From positions 1-64,000 of the forward strand of contig JAIXZX010000003.1 in assembly GCA_027489335.1 (NCBI GenBank): a DNA stretch of 64,000 nt, in the 5' to 3' direction. The translations under genes were made by a program, and so were the position numbers. Numbering within the stretch: the first letter of the stretch is position 1; the number at the start of each line of letters is the position of its first letter. Positions 37,837-45,256 of this stretch are shown here, one piece after another. The stretch comes from Caulobacteraceae bacterium. Its GTDB lineage: Bacteria; Pseudomonadota; Alphaproteobacteria; Caulobacterales; Caulobacteraceae. The notes beneath the pieces were generated by a model. It had not been told where the DNA came from. It worked only from the letters and a program-made list of their open reading frames with translations, and ran no database searches.

Positions 37837-38687
37837 GCAGGCTTGAGCGCCGCGGCGTCGAACTCCGCCTTCCAGGCCGCAAGGGTCGGGGAGGTGGCCT
37901 TCTGATCCCAGGGATGGAAGCCCGGCCGGTACCAGGCGAAATAGGTCTTCCAGCCGCGCCGGAAGAGGCCAGGCTGCACCCAGACGAACTGCTTCACCGC
38001 CTTGAGGGCCGCGTCGGGCGTATAGCCGTCGGCCTCCAACAGCCTGGCGGCGTAGCGGCTGATGTTGCGGGTGAACATGATGGTGATCAGCGCCATGGCG
38101 ATGCAGCGGCGGCGATAGCGCAGGAAGGGCGACCAGTCCTTGGTCGCTTCCATGAAGACGTCATAGGCGACCGCCTTGTGCTCGGTCTCCTCAAGCGCAT
38201 GCCAGCGCCAGAGCCGCTCGATGGCCGGATCGGTCTTCTGGAACAGCTCGTCGCGGTGGCGGATGTGCACCTCGGCCATCATGGCGGTGAAGTGCTCGAG
38301 CGCGATAGTGGAGATCAGCATGGCCATCGGCCCGCGGCCGCGGCTGAAGGCCACCCGCTCGCGCACCTGGGCCTCGATCTCGGCCACGGGATAGCGGTCC
38401 CGGTCGATCAGCTGGTTGAGGCTGTGATGCTCCCGCGAATGGATCGCCTCCTGGGCGATGAAGCCCCGAACATCCTCGGCCAGCTTGCCCGAGACCCGGT
38501 CGCGATAGTGGCGCACGGCGTCCATGAACAGGCGCTCCCCATCGGGGAAGGTCAGCGACAGGGCGTTGAACACCGCCGTGGCCACCGGGTCGCCGTCCAG
38601 CCAGTGGCCGGAGTTGGTCGGGCTGGCGTCGAAATGAATGTCCCGAGGGGCCACCTCGACATCGGCGGGCGTGGTCTTGCGCGTCAT
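37833..38687 (-). CDS. Metal-dependent hydrolase family protein (PF10118)
   Basis: A 284-residue protein from ATG 38687. The pattern matches the predicted metal-dependent hydrolase family: HFDASPTNSGHWLDGDPVAT, FIAQEAIHSREHHSLNQ, LIALEHFTAMM-like SAIALEHFT and WHALEETEHKAVAYDVF. Its repeated His/Glu pairs suggest a ferritin-like di-metal centre. Substrates are unknown. It is divergent from a TetR regulator, which probably controls it. Confidence 0.87.
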   Translation of the reverse strand: MTRKTTPADVEVAPRDIHFDASPTNSGHWLDGDPVATAVFNALSLTFPDGERLFMDAVRHYRDRVSGKLAEDVRGFIAQEAIHSREHHSLNQLIDRDRYPVAEIEAQVRERVAFSRGRGPMAMLISTIALEHFTAMMAEVHIRHRDELFQKTDPAIERLWRWHALEETEHKAVAYDVFMEATKDWSPFLRYRRRCIAMALITIMFTRNISRYAARLLEADGYTPDAALKAVKQFVWVQPGLFRRGWKTYFAWYRPGFHPWDQKATSPTLAAWKAEFDAAALKPA

Positions 38688-38738
38688 GGCATGATCCTGT
38701 GGAACGGGGGCGGCGGGCCCGTGGCTTGTCTTGAACAC

Positions 38739-38766
38739 AGATTAGAGTTACCGACAAAAATGTCAA
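38739..38766 (-). promoter_or_regulatory. Consensus-like promoter for the PF10118 gene overlapping the TetR start
   Basis: Read on the minus strand: TTGACA (38761-38766), 16 bases, TAATCT (38739-38744). The -35 element lies on the first codons of the divergent TetR gene, so a regulator bound here could affect both genes. Confidence 0.6.
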
Positions 38767-39371
38767 TAGAGCCTGCCCGTCGCGTGCGTCGGTCGCCTGA
38801 GGCGGCCCGCGAGAACATCCTGCAGTCAGCCGAGCGCCTGCTGCTGGAGCGGGGCCCGCAGGGCTTGAAGCTGGTGGAGGTGGCCCAGGGCGCAGGCGTC
38901 TCCCACGCCACGGTGCTGCACCACTTCGGCTCCATCGATGGCGTTCAGACCGCGCTCGCCGAAGCGATGATCCGCCAACTGGTCGCCCGCGTGTTAGAGG
39001 CCGAGCGGCCCGATGATCCGGAGGCGCAGCTGGAAGGGGTCGGTCAGGTGCTGTTCGACGCGTTTGAGTCCGCCGGCGGCGCCCGCCTGGCCGCCTGGCT
39101 GGAACTGACGGGCGAAACCCGCCGCCTCACCCTGGTTCGCGAAGCCGTCGCCGAAGTGATCTCCGGTCCCATGGCCCAGAAGGGCGTCGACCCTGAGCGC
39201 GCGACCAATCTGATCCTGGTGGCTGTCTCTCTGGCCATGGGCGTCGGCCTGATCGGCCGCTCGCTCGCCGAACTGGTCGGCCGTCCGCCCGAAACCACCC
39301 GTGAGGCGGCGCTGGCCTTCCTCAAGACCGGCCTGGCCGCAGCGATAAAGACCGAGGGCCGGGCGGGCTGA
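38760..39371 (+). CDS. TetR-family transcriptional regulator
   Basis: A 203-residue protein from ATG 38760; the frame is open far upstream but that part lies opposite the hydrolase gene. The HTH is in the N-terminal 60 residues: ENILQSAERLLLERGPQGLK followed by EVAQGAGVSHATVLHHFGSID. The C-terminal ligand domain is helical with ATNLILVAVSLAMGVGLIGR. The ATG lacks a strong ribosome site. It is divergent from the PF10118 hydrolase, whose promoter overlaps its start. Confidence 0.88.
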   Translation: MSIEPARRVRRSPEAARENILQSAERLLLERGPQGLKLVEVAQGAGVSHATVLHHFGSIDGVQTALAEAMIRQLVARVLEAERPDDPEAQLEGVGQVLFDAFESAGGARLAAWLELTGETRRLTLVREAVAEVISGPMAQKGVDPERATNLILVAVSLAMGVGLIGRSLAELVGRPPETTREAALAFLKTGLAAAIKTEGRAG

Positions 39372-39385
39372 AGCGCCGCCCGGCC
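39357..39385. terminator. GC-rich hairpin between convergent TetR and PhoH genes
   Basis: GGCCGGGCGG (39357-39366) pairs with CCGCCCGGCC (39376-39385), spanning the TetR stop and ending before the PhoH stop. It has no T tract, but the symmetry would serve both directions. Confidence 0.5.
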
Positions 39386-39393
39386 GCAGGACC

Positions 39394-40155
39394 TCAGAGA
39401 ACGCCCAGCATTTCGGCCACCAAGGGGTGGCGGACGATGTCGCGGTCTTTCAGGCGGACCACGGCGATATTGGGGACGGTGTCCAGCTTCTCGGCCACCG
39501 GGCCCAGGCCCGACAGCTCCGGCAAGAGGTCCGACTGGGCCGGGTCGCCGGTGACCACCATGGTGGAATGCCAGCCGAGCCGGGTCAGCAGCATCTTCAG
39601 CTGCACATAGGTGCAGTTCTGCGCCTCATCGATCACCACGAAGGCGTTGTTCAGGGTGCGGCCGCGCATGAAGCCCACCGGCGCGATCTCGATGGCGCCC
39701 TCGGCCATCAGGGCCCGCACCCGCTTCATGGAAAGACGATCTGACAGGGCGTCGTAGAGCGGCCGCAGATAGGGGGCGAGCTTGTCCTCCATCTCGCCGG
39801 GCAGGAATCCGATGGATTCGCCGGCCTCCACCGCCGGGCGCGACAGGACGATGCGGCCGACGCGGCCGGCCTCCAGAGCCTCGACAGCCTTGGCGATGGC
39901 CAGATAGGTCTTGCCGGTGCCCGCCGGTCCCAGGGCCAGCACCAGATTCTTGGCGTCGATGGCGGCGATCAGCTCTTCCTGCCCCGGGGACTTGGCCTTG
40001 ATCGTCTTGAGATAGCCCTGGTCACGGCCCTCTTCGCCGGGCCCCAGCGGCGACCACCCCCGTTCGATGGGCAGCCGGCGGATTTTCGAATCTTCAAACT
40101 GCTCGGCGTCGAAGGCGCCTTCGCGCAGCTGTCGCTTCAGGGCACGCTTGGTCAT
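39394..40155 (-). CDS. PhoH-family ATPase (short form)
   Basis: A 253-residue P-loop protein from ATG 40155 (MTKRALKRQLREG). The frame remains open to 40329 without family resemblance. It has Walker A LALGPAGTGKTYLA, LSRPAVEAGESIGFLPG, Walker B FVVIDEAQNCT and VVTGDPAQSDL. It belongs to the PhoH-like group of short length rather than the KH-domain YbeZ form. The family is linked to RNA metabolism, but its biochemical role is poorly known. A terminator in its leader (40177-40207) suggests attenuation or a separate upstream transcript. Confidence 0.9.
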   Translation of the reverse strand: MTKRALKRQLREGAFDAEQFEDSKIRRLPIERGWSPLGPGEEGRDQGYLKTIKAKSPGQEELIAAIDAKNLVLALGPAGTGKTYLAIAKAVEALEAGRVGRIVLSRPAVEAGESIGFLPGEMEDKLAPYLRPLYDALSDRLSMKRVRALMAEGAIEIAPVGFMRGRTLNNAFVVIDEAQNCTYVQLKMLLTRLGWHSTMVVTGDPAQSDLLPELSGLGPVAEKLDTVPNIAVVRLKDRDIVRHPLVAEMLGVL

Positions 40156-40480
40156 CAAAGCCTCCATGGGGGCATGAAAAAGGGGCGAGTCCGGAACGGA
40201 CCGCCCCTGGGGGGAGGACGACAGAGAAGGAAGGGGGGCCAGGGCCGCGCCAGGGGGCGACCCATCCCCGACATAGGCCGGGTCATCGGTGGCGAGGGGG
40301 CCTCGCCGGGATCGAAAACGCAGCGCCATGCACTCCGTCCAAATCGAACCTTGCAGACCGGAAGCCGGTCCGGCGCGGATCGTCGGGGTATGATCCCCTC
40401 GAATCGCATCGCAACTATGATGCTAGCGTGGTTAACCGAGCCTGAAGTGCGACGTTTTTGACAAGATATGGGGTGTGCGG
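40156..40480. other. Divergent leader region of the PhoH and gamma-carbonic anhydrase genes
   Basis: This 325-base stretch holds a minus-strand intrinsic terminator at 40177-40207. It also has an in-frame extension of the PhoH frame up to 40329, with a possible start preceded by GGACGGAG. Near 40420-40435, GCTAGC next to GGTTAACC is a candidate promoter zone for one or both genes. No RNA gene or repeat is recognised. Confidence 0.45.
40177..40207 (-). terminator. Intrinsic terminator in the PhoH leader
   Basis: On the minus strand GGGGCG...CGCCCC with an inner GTCCG/CGGAC stem is followed by TTTTT (40177-40181), only about 20 bases before the PhoH ATG at 40155. It would end transcription before the gene unless bypassed. 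Confidence 0.7.
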
Positions 40481-41011
40481 ATGAGTGTCTTTAATTTGGG
40501 CGATGTGGCTCCTCAGCTGCCGCCGGAGGGTGAATACTGGATTGCGCCCACCGCTGCGGTGATGGGTAATGTCATCCTGAAGCAAAACGCCTCTGTCTGG
40601 TTCGGCGCCACCCTTCGCGGCGACAATGATCCGATCATCATCGGCGAAAACTCAAATATTCAGGACGGCTCTGTTCTCCACACGGATACCGGCTCGCCCC
40701 TGACCATTGGCCGGGATGTCACCGTCGGCCACATGGTCATGCTGCATGGCTGCACCATCGGCGACAACAGCCTGGTGGGCATCGGCTCGATCATCCTGAA
40801 CGGAGCTAAGATCGGGAAGAACTGTCTGATCGGCGCCAACTGCCTGATCACCGAGGGCAAGGAAATCCCCGACAACAGCCTTGTGATGGGCGCGCCCGGC
40901 AAGGTGGTGCGCGAGGTCTCAGAGGGTCAGGCCAGGATCCTGACCGCCTCGGCCCACCACTATGTGGAAAACTGGAAGCGTTATCACCGCGAGCTCGTCC
41001 GCACCGCCTGA
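40481..41011 (+). CDS. Gamma-class carbonic anhydrase family protein
   Basis: A 176-residue protein from ATG 40481 with GGGG upstream; GTG 40475 is an alternative. Left-handed beta-helix hexapeptides run through the sequence, with the metal-ligand region [14 protein letters not shown] and [17 protein letters not shown]. The fold is that of the PaaY/YrdA/gamma-carbonic anhydrase group. Whether it hydrates CO2 or acts on CoA esters cannot be told. It is followed 10 bases later by the convergent thioesterase gene. Confidence 0.9.
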   Translation: MSVFNLGDVAPQLPPEGEYWIAPTAAVMGNVILKQNASVWFGATLRGDNDPIIIGENSNIQDGSVLHTDTGSPLTIGRDVTVGHMVMLHGCTIGDNSLVGIGSIILNGAKIGKNCLIGANCLITEGKEIPDNSLVMGAPGKVVREVSEGQARILTASAHHYVENWKRYHRELVRTA

Positions 41012-41021
41012 GGCGGGGGCC

Positions 41022-41825
41022 CTAGAAGACCCGCAGGATCATCGACTGGCTGGCGGTGGCCATCAGCTCTCCGTCCTGAGCGAACAGGGCCATGCTCCCA
41101 TGGCCGAAACCGCCGTGGACGCCGTCGATGCGGATGTCGCAGAGCACCCAATCGGTAGGGACGATCCGGCGGTAGCGGATGGTGTTGTCCAGGCTGTTGC
41201 CGCCGGCGTTCAGCTGCAGGGCGTTGCCGAGGGCGCCGGGCACGAAGTCCGCGACGATGGCCAGGAAGGTGGAGTCGATGGGCAGGCCTTCCCGCGACCG
41301 GACCCAGAGCAGCAGGCGGCCGTCGCTGGCCGGTTCGCCAGCGCTCGCCCCGCCATATCGACCCTTGGCCACTCGCACTTCGATGCGGCTATGCAGGTCA
41401 TCGCCGCCGCCGCGCCAATGGCCGGCTTCCACGCAGTCTTCGGGGGCGGGGGCGTCTGGGGCCTGCACCCACTGCGTCGAATGCTCGCTCTCCCGGGCGC
41501 CCAGGGCGGCGTTGACCGTGAAGATCTCCTTGTCGCCCACATGGCCGATCACCCGGGCCTGGCTGTTGTACTTGCCAGAGGCCGGCACCCAGACGTCCAG
41601 GTCCACAATGCTGGGCGGCCGGGCGTAGGAGAGATACTGGGCCGTCGCCCAGATGGCCGGGCGGCCGCAGGTGCGCTCCAGCGCTGCAATGGCCGCGGCC
41701 ATACCCACCCCGCCGAACATGAACAGGTTGTCCGGCGGACCGACGCAGACCGCGGGGCTCAGCGGCAACAGCCAGCGGTGCGGATTGTGGGTCGCTTGCA
41801 GGTTGAAGAACAGAGGCTGGCTCAT
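41022..41825 (-). CDS. Acyl-CoA thioesterase-like protein (TesB-type double hotdog)
   Basis: A 267-residue protein with two hotdog-like halves. The N-terminal half has FGGVGMAAAIAALERTCGRP and ATAQYLSYARPPSIVDLDV. The C-terminal half has NSLDNTIRYRRIVPTDWVL and HGSMALFAQDGELMATASQS, the characteristic TesB ending. It likely cleaves acyl-CoA thioesters. It is a single gene between the carbonic-anhydrase-like gene and the peptide island. Confidence 0.85.
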   Translation of the reverse strand: MSQPLFFNLQATHNPHRWLLPLSPAVCVGPPDNLFMFGGVGMAAAIAALERTCGRPAIWATAQYLSYARPPSIVDLDVWVPASGKYNSQARVIGHVGDKEIFTVNAALGARESEHSTQWVQAPDAPAPEDCVEAGHWRGGGDDLHSRIEVRVAKGRYGGASAGEPASDGRLLLWVRSREGLPIDSTFLAIVADFVPGALGNALQLNAGGNSLDNTIRYRRIVPTDWVLCDIRIDGVHGGFGHGSMALFAQDGELMATASQSMILRVF

Positions 41826-41927
41826 CGGGGTCGCTCACGGCCGCAGGGTGGGGGGCGGAACCTGTCCCAGGGCGGGCGCAAGCTCAACCTGAACTTTGTC
41901 GCGGCCCGCACTTCAACGCCGTCGAGC

Positions 41928-43190
41928 TCAGGCGGGCGGCGTCTTGGGCAGGACGGCGAGCAGGCGATCCACGTCATTCATGTCGTTGAACACCGCCAGC
42001 GACACCCTGAACCGGTTCTGCGACAGGCCCAGCCGGATGTTGGCGCTGGTCAGCCGCTCAGCCAGCTTGGCCCGGGCATCCTTGAGCGAAAACGCCACCA
42101 GGGGCGTGCGGCTGTGGAGCGGGGTCAGGGGGGCATAGCCCCGCGCGCGCAACTCAGTCTGCACAGCGTCAGCCATGGGCTGGCGCCAGGCCTGGATGGC
42201 CTCCACCCCGACCCGGTTCAGCCAGGCCAGGGACCAGTTCAGTTGCACCACCCCGGTCCAGGGCGCCGCTCCCATGGCGAACAGCCCCGCCGCGCTGTCG
42301 GCGGCTTCATAGTCGGCCACCGTGTCGCCGGGCGCATCGTGGGGGTAGACGTGGGTCTGGAACTTGGCGACCTGGTGGTAGCCCCACCAGGGCCTGCGCA
42401 GCTTTTCCTGGATCTCCCGGCGCACATAGAGGAAGGCCAGGCCGAAGTCGCCCATCAGCCACTTGTATGAAGCGCTGGAGGCGAAATCGACGCCCGCGGC
42501 GCGCAGGTCGATGGGGGTCGTGCCGGCCCCATGGATGATGTCGGCGAACACATAGGCGCCATGCGCATGGGCGAGGTCGCAAACGGCCTTCAGGTCGTGC
42601 TCGAACCCGTTGACCGTCGAGACGTGGCTGATGGCCACCAGCTTGGTCTGGTCATTGATGGCCTGCGCCATCTTGTCCATGTCGATCCGGCCATCGGCCT
42701 CCAGGGGCAGGGTGACCACGTCCATGCCCGCCCGGCCTATCTCGCCGTAGGTGTAGAAGGAGCCGAAGAAGTGCAGGGCGTCGGTGACGATGCGGCCGCC
42801 CGCCTCTGGCAAGCCCAGCGCCAGCAGGGCCAGATTCTCGCCCATGGTGGTCGACTGAATGATGCAAAGCTCGTCGGGGCTTGCGCCCACCAGTGTCCCG
42901 AAGGCGGCGATCATCTCGCTCTCCTGTCCCCCGACCCGCAGGGACCTCGCCGACCCATCCAGGGTCTTCTCCCGCAGATAGGCCTCCACGGCCGCCTGGG
43001 CCCCCAGGGGCATGGGATGGGTGGCGCCGGCGTCCAGATAGGTCAGCGGCATGTCGGCGAAGTCCGCCTTGGCCGGAAGCGCTGGCCGGCCGCCGCCCGG
43101 GGCGGCGTCCTGGCTCTGGGCCTCTGAGGCGACCGCGGCGAGGCTGGGTCCCGCGGCGGCGGCGGCGATCAGGCTACGGCGAGTCAGCAT
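41928..43190 (-). CDS. Exported class V PLP enzyme with Tat signal
   Basis: A 420-residue protein from ATG 43190, preceded by GAGGGA. It opens with MLTRRSLIAAAAAG, a twin-arginine signal, with likely cleavage before residue 35. The mature part is a fold-type I PLP enzyme of the class V aminotransferase/isopenicillin-N-epimerase group. It shows LDAGATHPMP, the cofactor block STTMGENLALLAL, VAISHVSTVNGFEHDL and the Schiff-base Lys in SSASYKWLMGDFG. Tat export would carry the folded holoenzyme to the periplasm. Its reaction is unknown (lyase, epimerase or transaminase). An Lrp gene lies directly upstream on the same strand. Confidence 0.82.
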   Translation of the reverse strand: MLTRRSLIAAAAAGPSLAAVASEAQSQDAAPGGGRPALPAKADFADMPLTYLDAGATHPMPLGAQAAVEAYLREKTLDGSARSLRVGGQESEMIAAFGTLVGASPDELCIIQSTTMGENLALLALGLPEAGGRIVTDALHFFGSFYTYGEIGRAGMDVVTLPLEADGRIDMDKMAQAINDQTKLVAISHVSTVNGFEHDLKAVCDLAHAHGAYVFADIIHGAGTTPIDLRAAGVDFASSASYKWLMGDFGLAFLYVRREIQEKLRRPWWGYHQVAKFQTHVYPHDAPGDTVADYEAADSAAGLFAMGAAPWTGVVQLNWSLAWLNRVGVEAIQAWRQPMADAVQTELRARGYAPLTPLHSRTPLVAFSLKDARAKLAERLTSANIRLGLSQNRFRVSLAVFNDMNDVDRLLAVLPKTPPA

Positions 43191-43309
43191 GGGTCCCTCG
43201 GGGCTCGTCCCGGCGGCCGGGCCAGGCAAGGTTAGGGCGCGGCGCCGACATTATCTTGTCCATCTCGCCCCCTGCGGAGGGGGCGGATGGCTAATCTATT
43301 CTCCAGGTG

Positions 43310-43792
43310 TCAGCGCAGCGGCCTGACCCGCAGGGGCACGGCTGTGGTGTTCTTGGAATCCGCCAGGGTGACGATGGAGCGCACGTCGACCACGCCCGGC
43401 AGCTTCAGGATCGTGGAGAAGACGAAGTCCTGATACCAGTTCACGTCCGGCGCCAGGATCTTCAGCATGGCGTCCATCTCGCCGAACACCGTGTAGCATT
43501 CCAGGATCTCGGGAATGTTCTCGATGGCCCGGTGAAAGCGCGCCCGCTCTTCATCGCTTAGCGTGGTCATCTTGACCTGGGCGAAAATCTGCATGGTGAA
43601 GCCGAGCTTGTGCCGGTCCACCAGGGCCACGGTCCCCTTGATGTAGCCATCCTCCCGCAGTCTCTGGATGCGACGCCAGCACGGCGACTGGGACAGGCCC
43701 ACCCGCTCAGCCAGGTCGGCGGTCGAGAGCGACGCGTCCTTCTGAAGAATCTCCAGAATCTTGACGTCGATGGCGTCCAGCTGGGCCGGCAT
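43310..43792 (-). CDS. Lrp/AsnC-family regulator (copy A)
   Basis: A 160-residue regulator. The N-terminal HTH is LSTADLAERVGLSQSPCWRRIQ, followed by the RAM/effector domain (VFGEMDAMLKILAPDVNWYQ and GVVDVRSIVTLADSK). It is nearly identical in length and sequence to copy B at 48330-48812 (for instance both contain VGLSQSPCWRRIQRL and FSTILKLPGVVDVRSIVTL). It likely senses an amino acid and controls neighbours. Two GCAT-N5-ATGC elements, one over its own start codon, suggest autoregulation. It is upstream of the class V PLP enzyme gene and divergent from TIGR02587. Confidence 0.93.
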   Translation of the reverse strand: MPAQLDAIDVKILEILQKDASLSTADLAERVGLSQSPCWRRIQRLREDGYIKGTVALVDRHKLGFTMQIFAQVKMTTLSDEERARFHRAIENIPEILECYTVFGEMDAMLKILAPDVNWYQDFVFSTILKLPGVVDVRSIVTLADSKNTTAVPLRVRPLR

Positions 43793-43832
43793 AGCTTATG
43801 CTCCGAAGGGCGATCCTGCGCATAACGGATGC
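43789..43832. promoter_or_regulatory. Tandem GCAT-N5-ATGC palindromes at the lrp copy A start
   Basis: GCATAGCTTATGC at 43789-43801 and GCATAACGGATGC at 43820-43832 are two perfect GCAT-N5-ATGC elements whose starts are 31 bp apart (about three helical turns). The first overlaps the start codon. They lie in the divergent region shared with the TIGR02587 gene. Confidence 0.6.
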
Positions 43833-43985
43833 CTTGGCTGTGCGAGTCAAGGCGATCAGGCCCCAGCGTCGCCGCAACCCGCCCGTCGCCGCCGGATCGC
43901 GCATCTTTGCGCCTTGCGCTGGGAACCCTCGGTTGAGTTTGGACCTAAACTGTCGGCGCCTCGGGCGCAGCAGCATGGGGTCATC

Positions 43986-44828
43986 ATGTCGACAGCGATT
44001 GCTTCGCCGCATGCGTTCAAGGCCGATGCGGCCTTCCTGCGCGGTCTGGGCAGGGCCTTCGCCGGCGCCTTGATCTTCGCCCTGCCCATGCTGATGACCA
44101 TGGAGATGTGGCAGCTTGGCTTCTACATGGACCCGCTGCGTCTGGCGTTGCTCCTGGCCCTCACCGTACCCACCCTGGTGGGGCTGTCGCGGTTCGGCGG
44201 CCTGCGCCCCACGGCGCGGCTTCGTGACGATGTGGCCGACGCCCTTGTGGTCCTGCTGGTGGCGGCCCTGGCCGCGACGGTCACGCTCTACATCTTCGGC
44301 ATCCTTGCGCCGGGCATGTCAGCCCGGGAAATCATCGGCAAGATCGTGCTCCAGACCGTGCCCGGCAGCTTCGGCGCGATGCTGGCCCGCAGCCAGCTGG
44401 GCGGCGAGCCGGAGGGGGAGCGGGAGAAGGACCCGCCGACCTACTGGGGCGAGCTCTTTCTGATGGGGGCGGGCGCGCTCTTCCTGTCCTTCAACATGGC
44501 GCCCACCGAGGAGATGGTGCTGATCGCCTACAAGATGTCGGCCTGGCAGTCGGTGAGCCTGGCCCTGGTGTCACTCGGGCTCATGCACGCTTTCGTCTAC
44601 GCCCTGAACTTCAAGGGCGGCTCGGCGCGACCTGATCACATACCGGCCTGGAGCCTGTTCGCCCGCTTCTCCCTGGTGGGATACGCCATCGTGCTTGGCG
44701 TCAGCCTGTTCAGCCTCTGGGTGTTCGGCCGCACTGACGGCGACAGCCTGAAAGAGATCATCAGCGCCAGCATCGTCCTGGGCTTCCCCGGCGCCATCGG
44801 CGCAGCTTCGGCGAGGTTGCTGCTGTGA
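43986..44828 (+). CDS. TIGR02587 family integral membrane protein
   Basis: A 280-residue protein from ATG 43986. It has about seven to eight membrane helices (ALIFALPMLMTMEMWQLGFY, LVVLLVAALAATVTLYIFGI, LFLMGAGALFLSFNMAPTEE). The motif LSFNMAPTEEMVLIAYKMSA is characteristic of the TIGR02587/DUF2391 family. Function is unknown. The overlapping partner gene encodes a TIGR02588 protein, and the pair is conserved in other genomes as I know it, which supports a two-subunit membrane complex. Confidence 0.85.
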   Translation: MSTAIASPHAFKADAAFLRGLGRAFAGALIFALPMLMTMEMWQLGFYMDPLRLALLLALTVPTLVGLSRFGGLRPTARLRDDVADALVVLLVAALAATVTLYIFGILAPGMSAREIIGKIVLQTVPGSFGAMLARSQLGGEPEGEREKDPPTYWGELFLMGAGALFLSFNMAPTEEMVLIAYKMSAWQSVSLALVSLGLMHAFVYALNFKGGSARPDHIPAWSLFARFSLVGYAIVLGVSLFSLWVFGRTDGDSLKEIISASIVLGFPGAIGAASARLLL

Positions 44829-45256
44829 GCTGGTCTGACGTGGGCGAACCCGAGAAGGCCAACCCCACCCAGCCGGCCCTGGAGAGCACCTCGCCGCTGG
44901 AATGGGTCATCGCCGCCATCGGCGGGCTGCTGGTGGTTGCGGCCATCGCCTATATGGTCGTCTTCGCCGCCGCGGAGCCGAAACGGCCGCCGACGGTGAC
45001 CTTGTCGGTGACCTCTGTCACCACCACGCCTGGGGGCTATCTGGTCTCGTTCCGGGCCGCCAACGCTGGCGGCGCCACGGCGGCCGGACTGCAGGTCAGC
45101 GGGGAGCTGCGGGAGGGCGGGGCGGTGGTCGAGACGAGCGCCGTGACCATCGACTACCTCCCTCAACAGTCCGAGCGCGAGGGCGGCCTGTTCTTCACCC
45201 GCGATCCAGAGGACCTGGCCCTTTCCCTCCGCGCCGAAGGTTACTCAGAGCCCTGA
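44825..45256 (+). CDS. TIGR02588 family protein
   Basis: A 143-residue protein from GTG 44825, overlapping the TIGR02587 stop (GTGA). One membrane helix (residues about 27-47, VIAAIGGLLVVAAIAYMVVF) precedes a periplasmic domain rich in beta strands (VTLSVTSVTTTPGGYLVSF and LQVSGELREGGAVVETSAVT), resembling a small Ig/CARDB-like fold. Function is unknown. The reading-frame overlap with TIGR02587 supports a joint complex. Its end overlaps the convergent S10 peptidase stop by 16 bases. Confidence 0.84.
   Translation: MSWSDVGEPEKANPTQPALESTSPLEWVIAAIGGLLVVAAIAYMVVFAAAEPKRPPTVTLSVTSVTTTPGGYLVSFRAANAGGATAAGLQVSGELREGGAVVETSAVTIDYLPQQSEREGGLFFTRDPEDLALSLRAEGYSEP

Noticed and set aside
37914-38759. 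Long N-terminal extension of the TetR frame
   Set aside because: It lies opposite the PF10118 gene and has no similarity to TetR proteins; the HTH begins right after ATG 38760.
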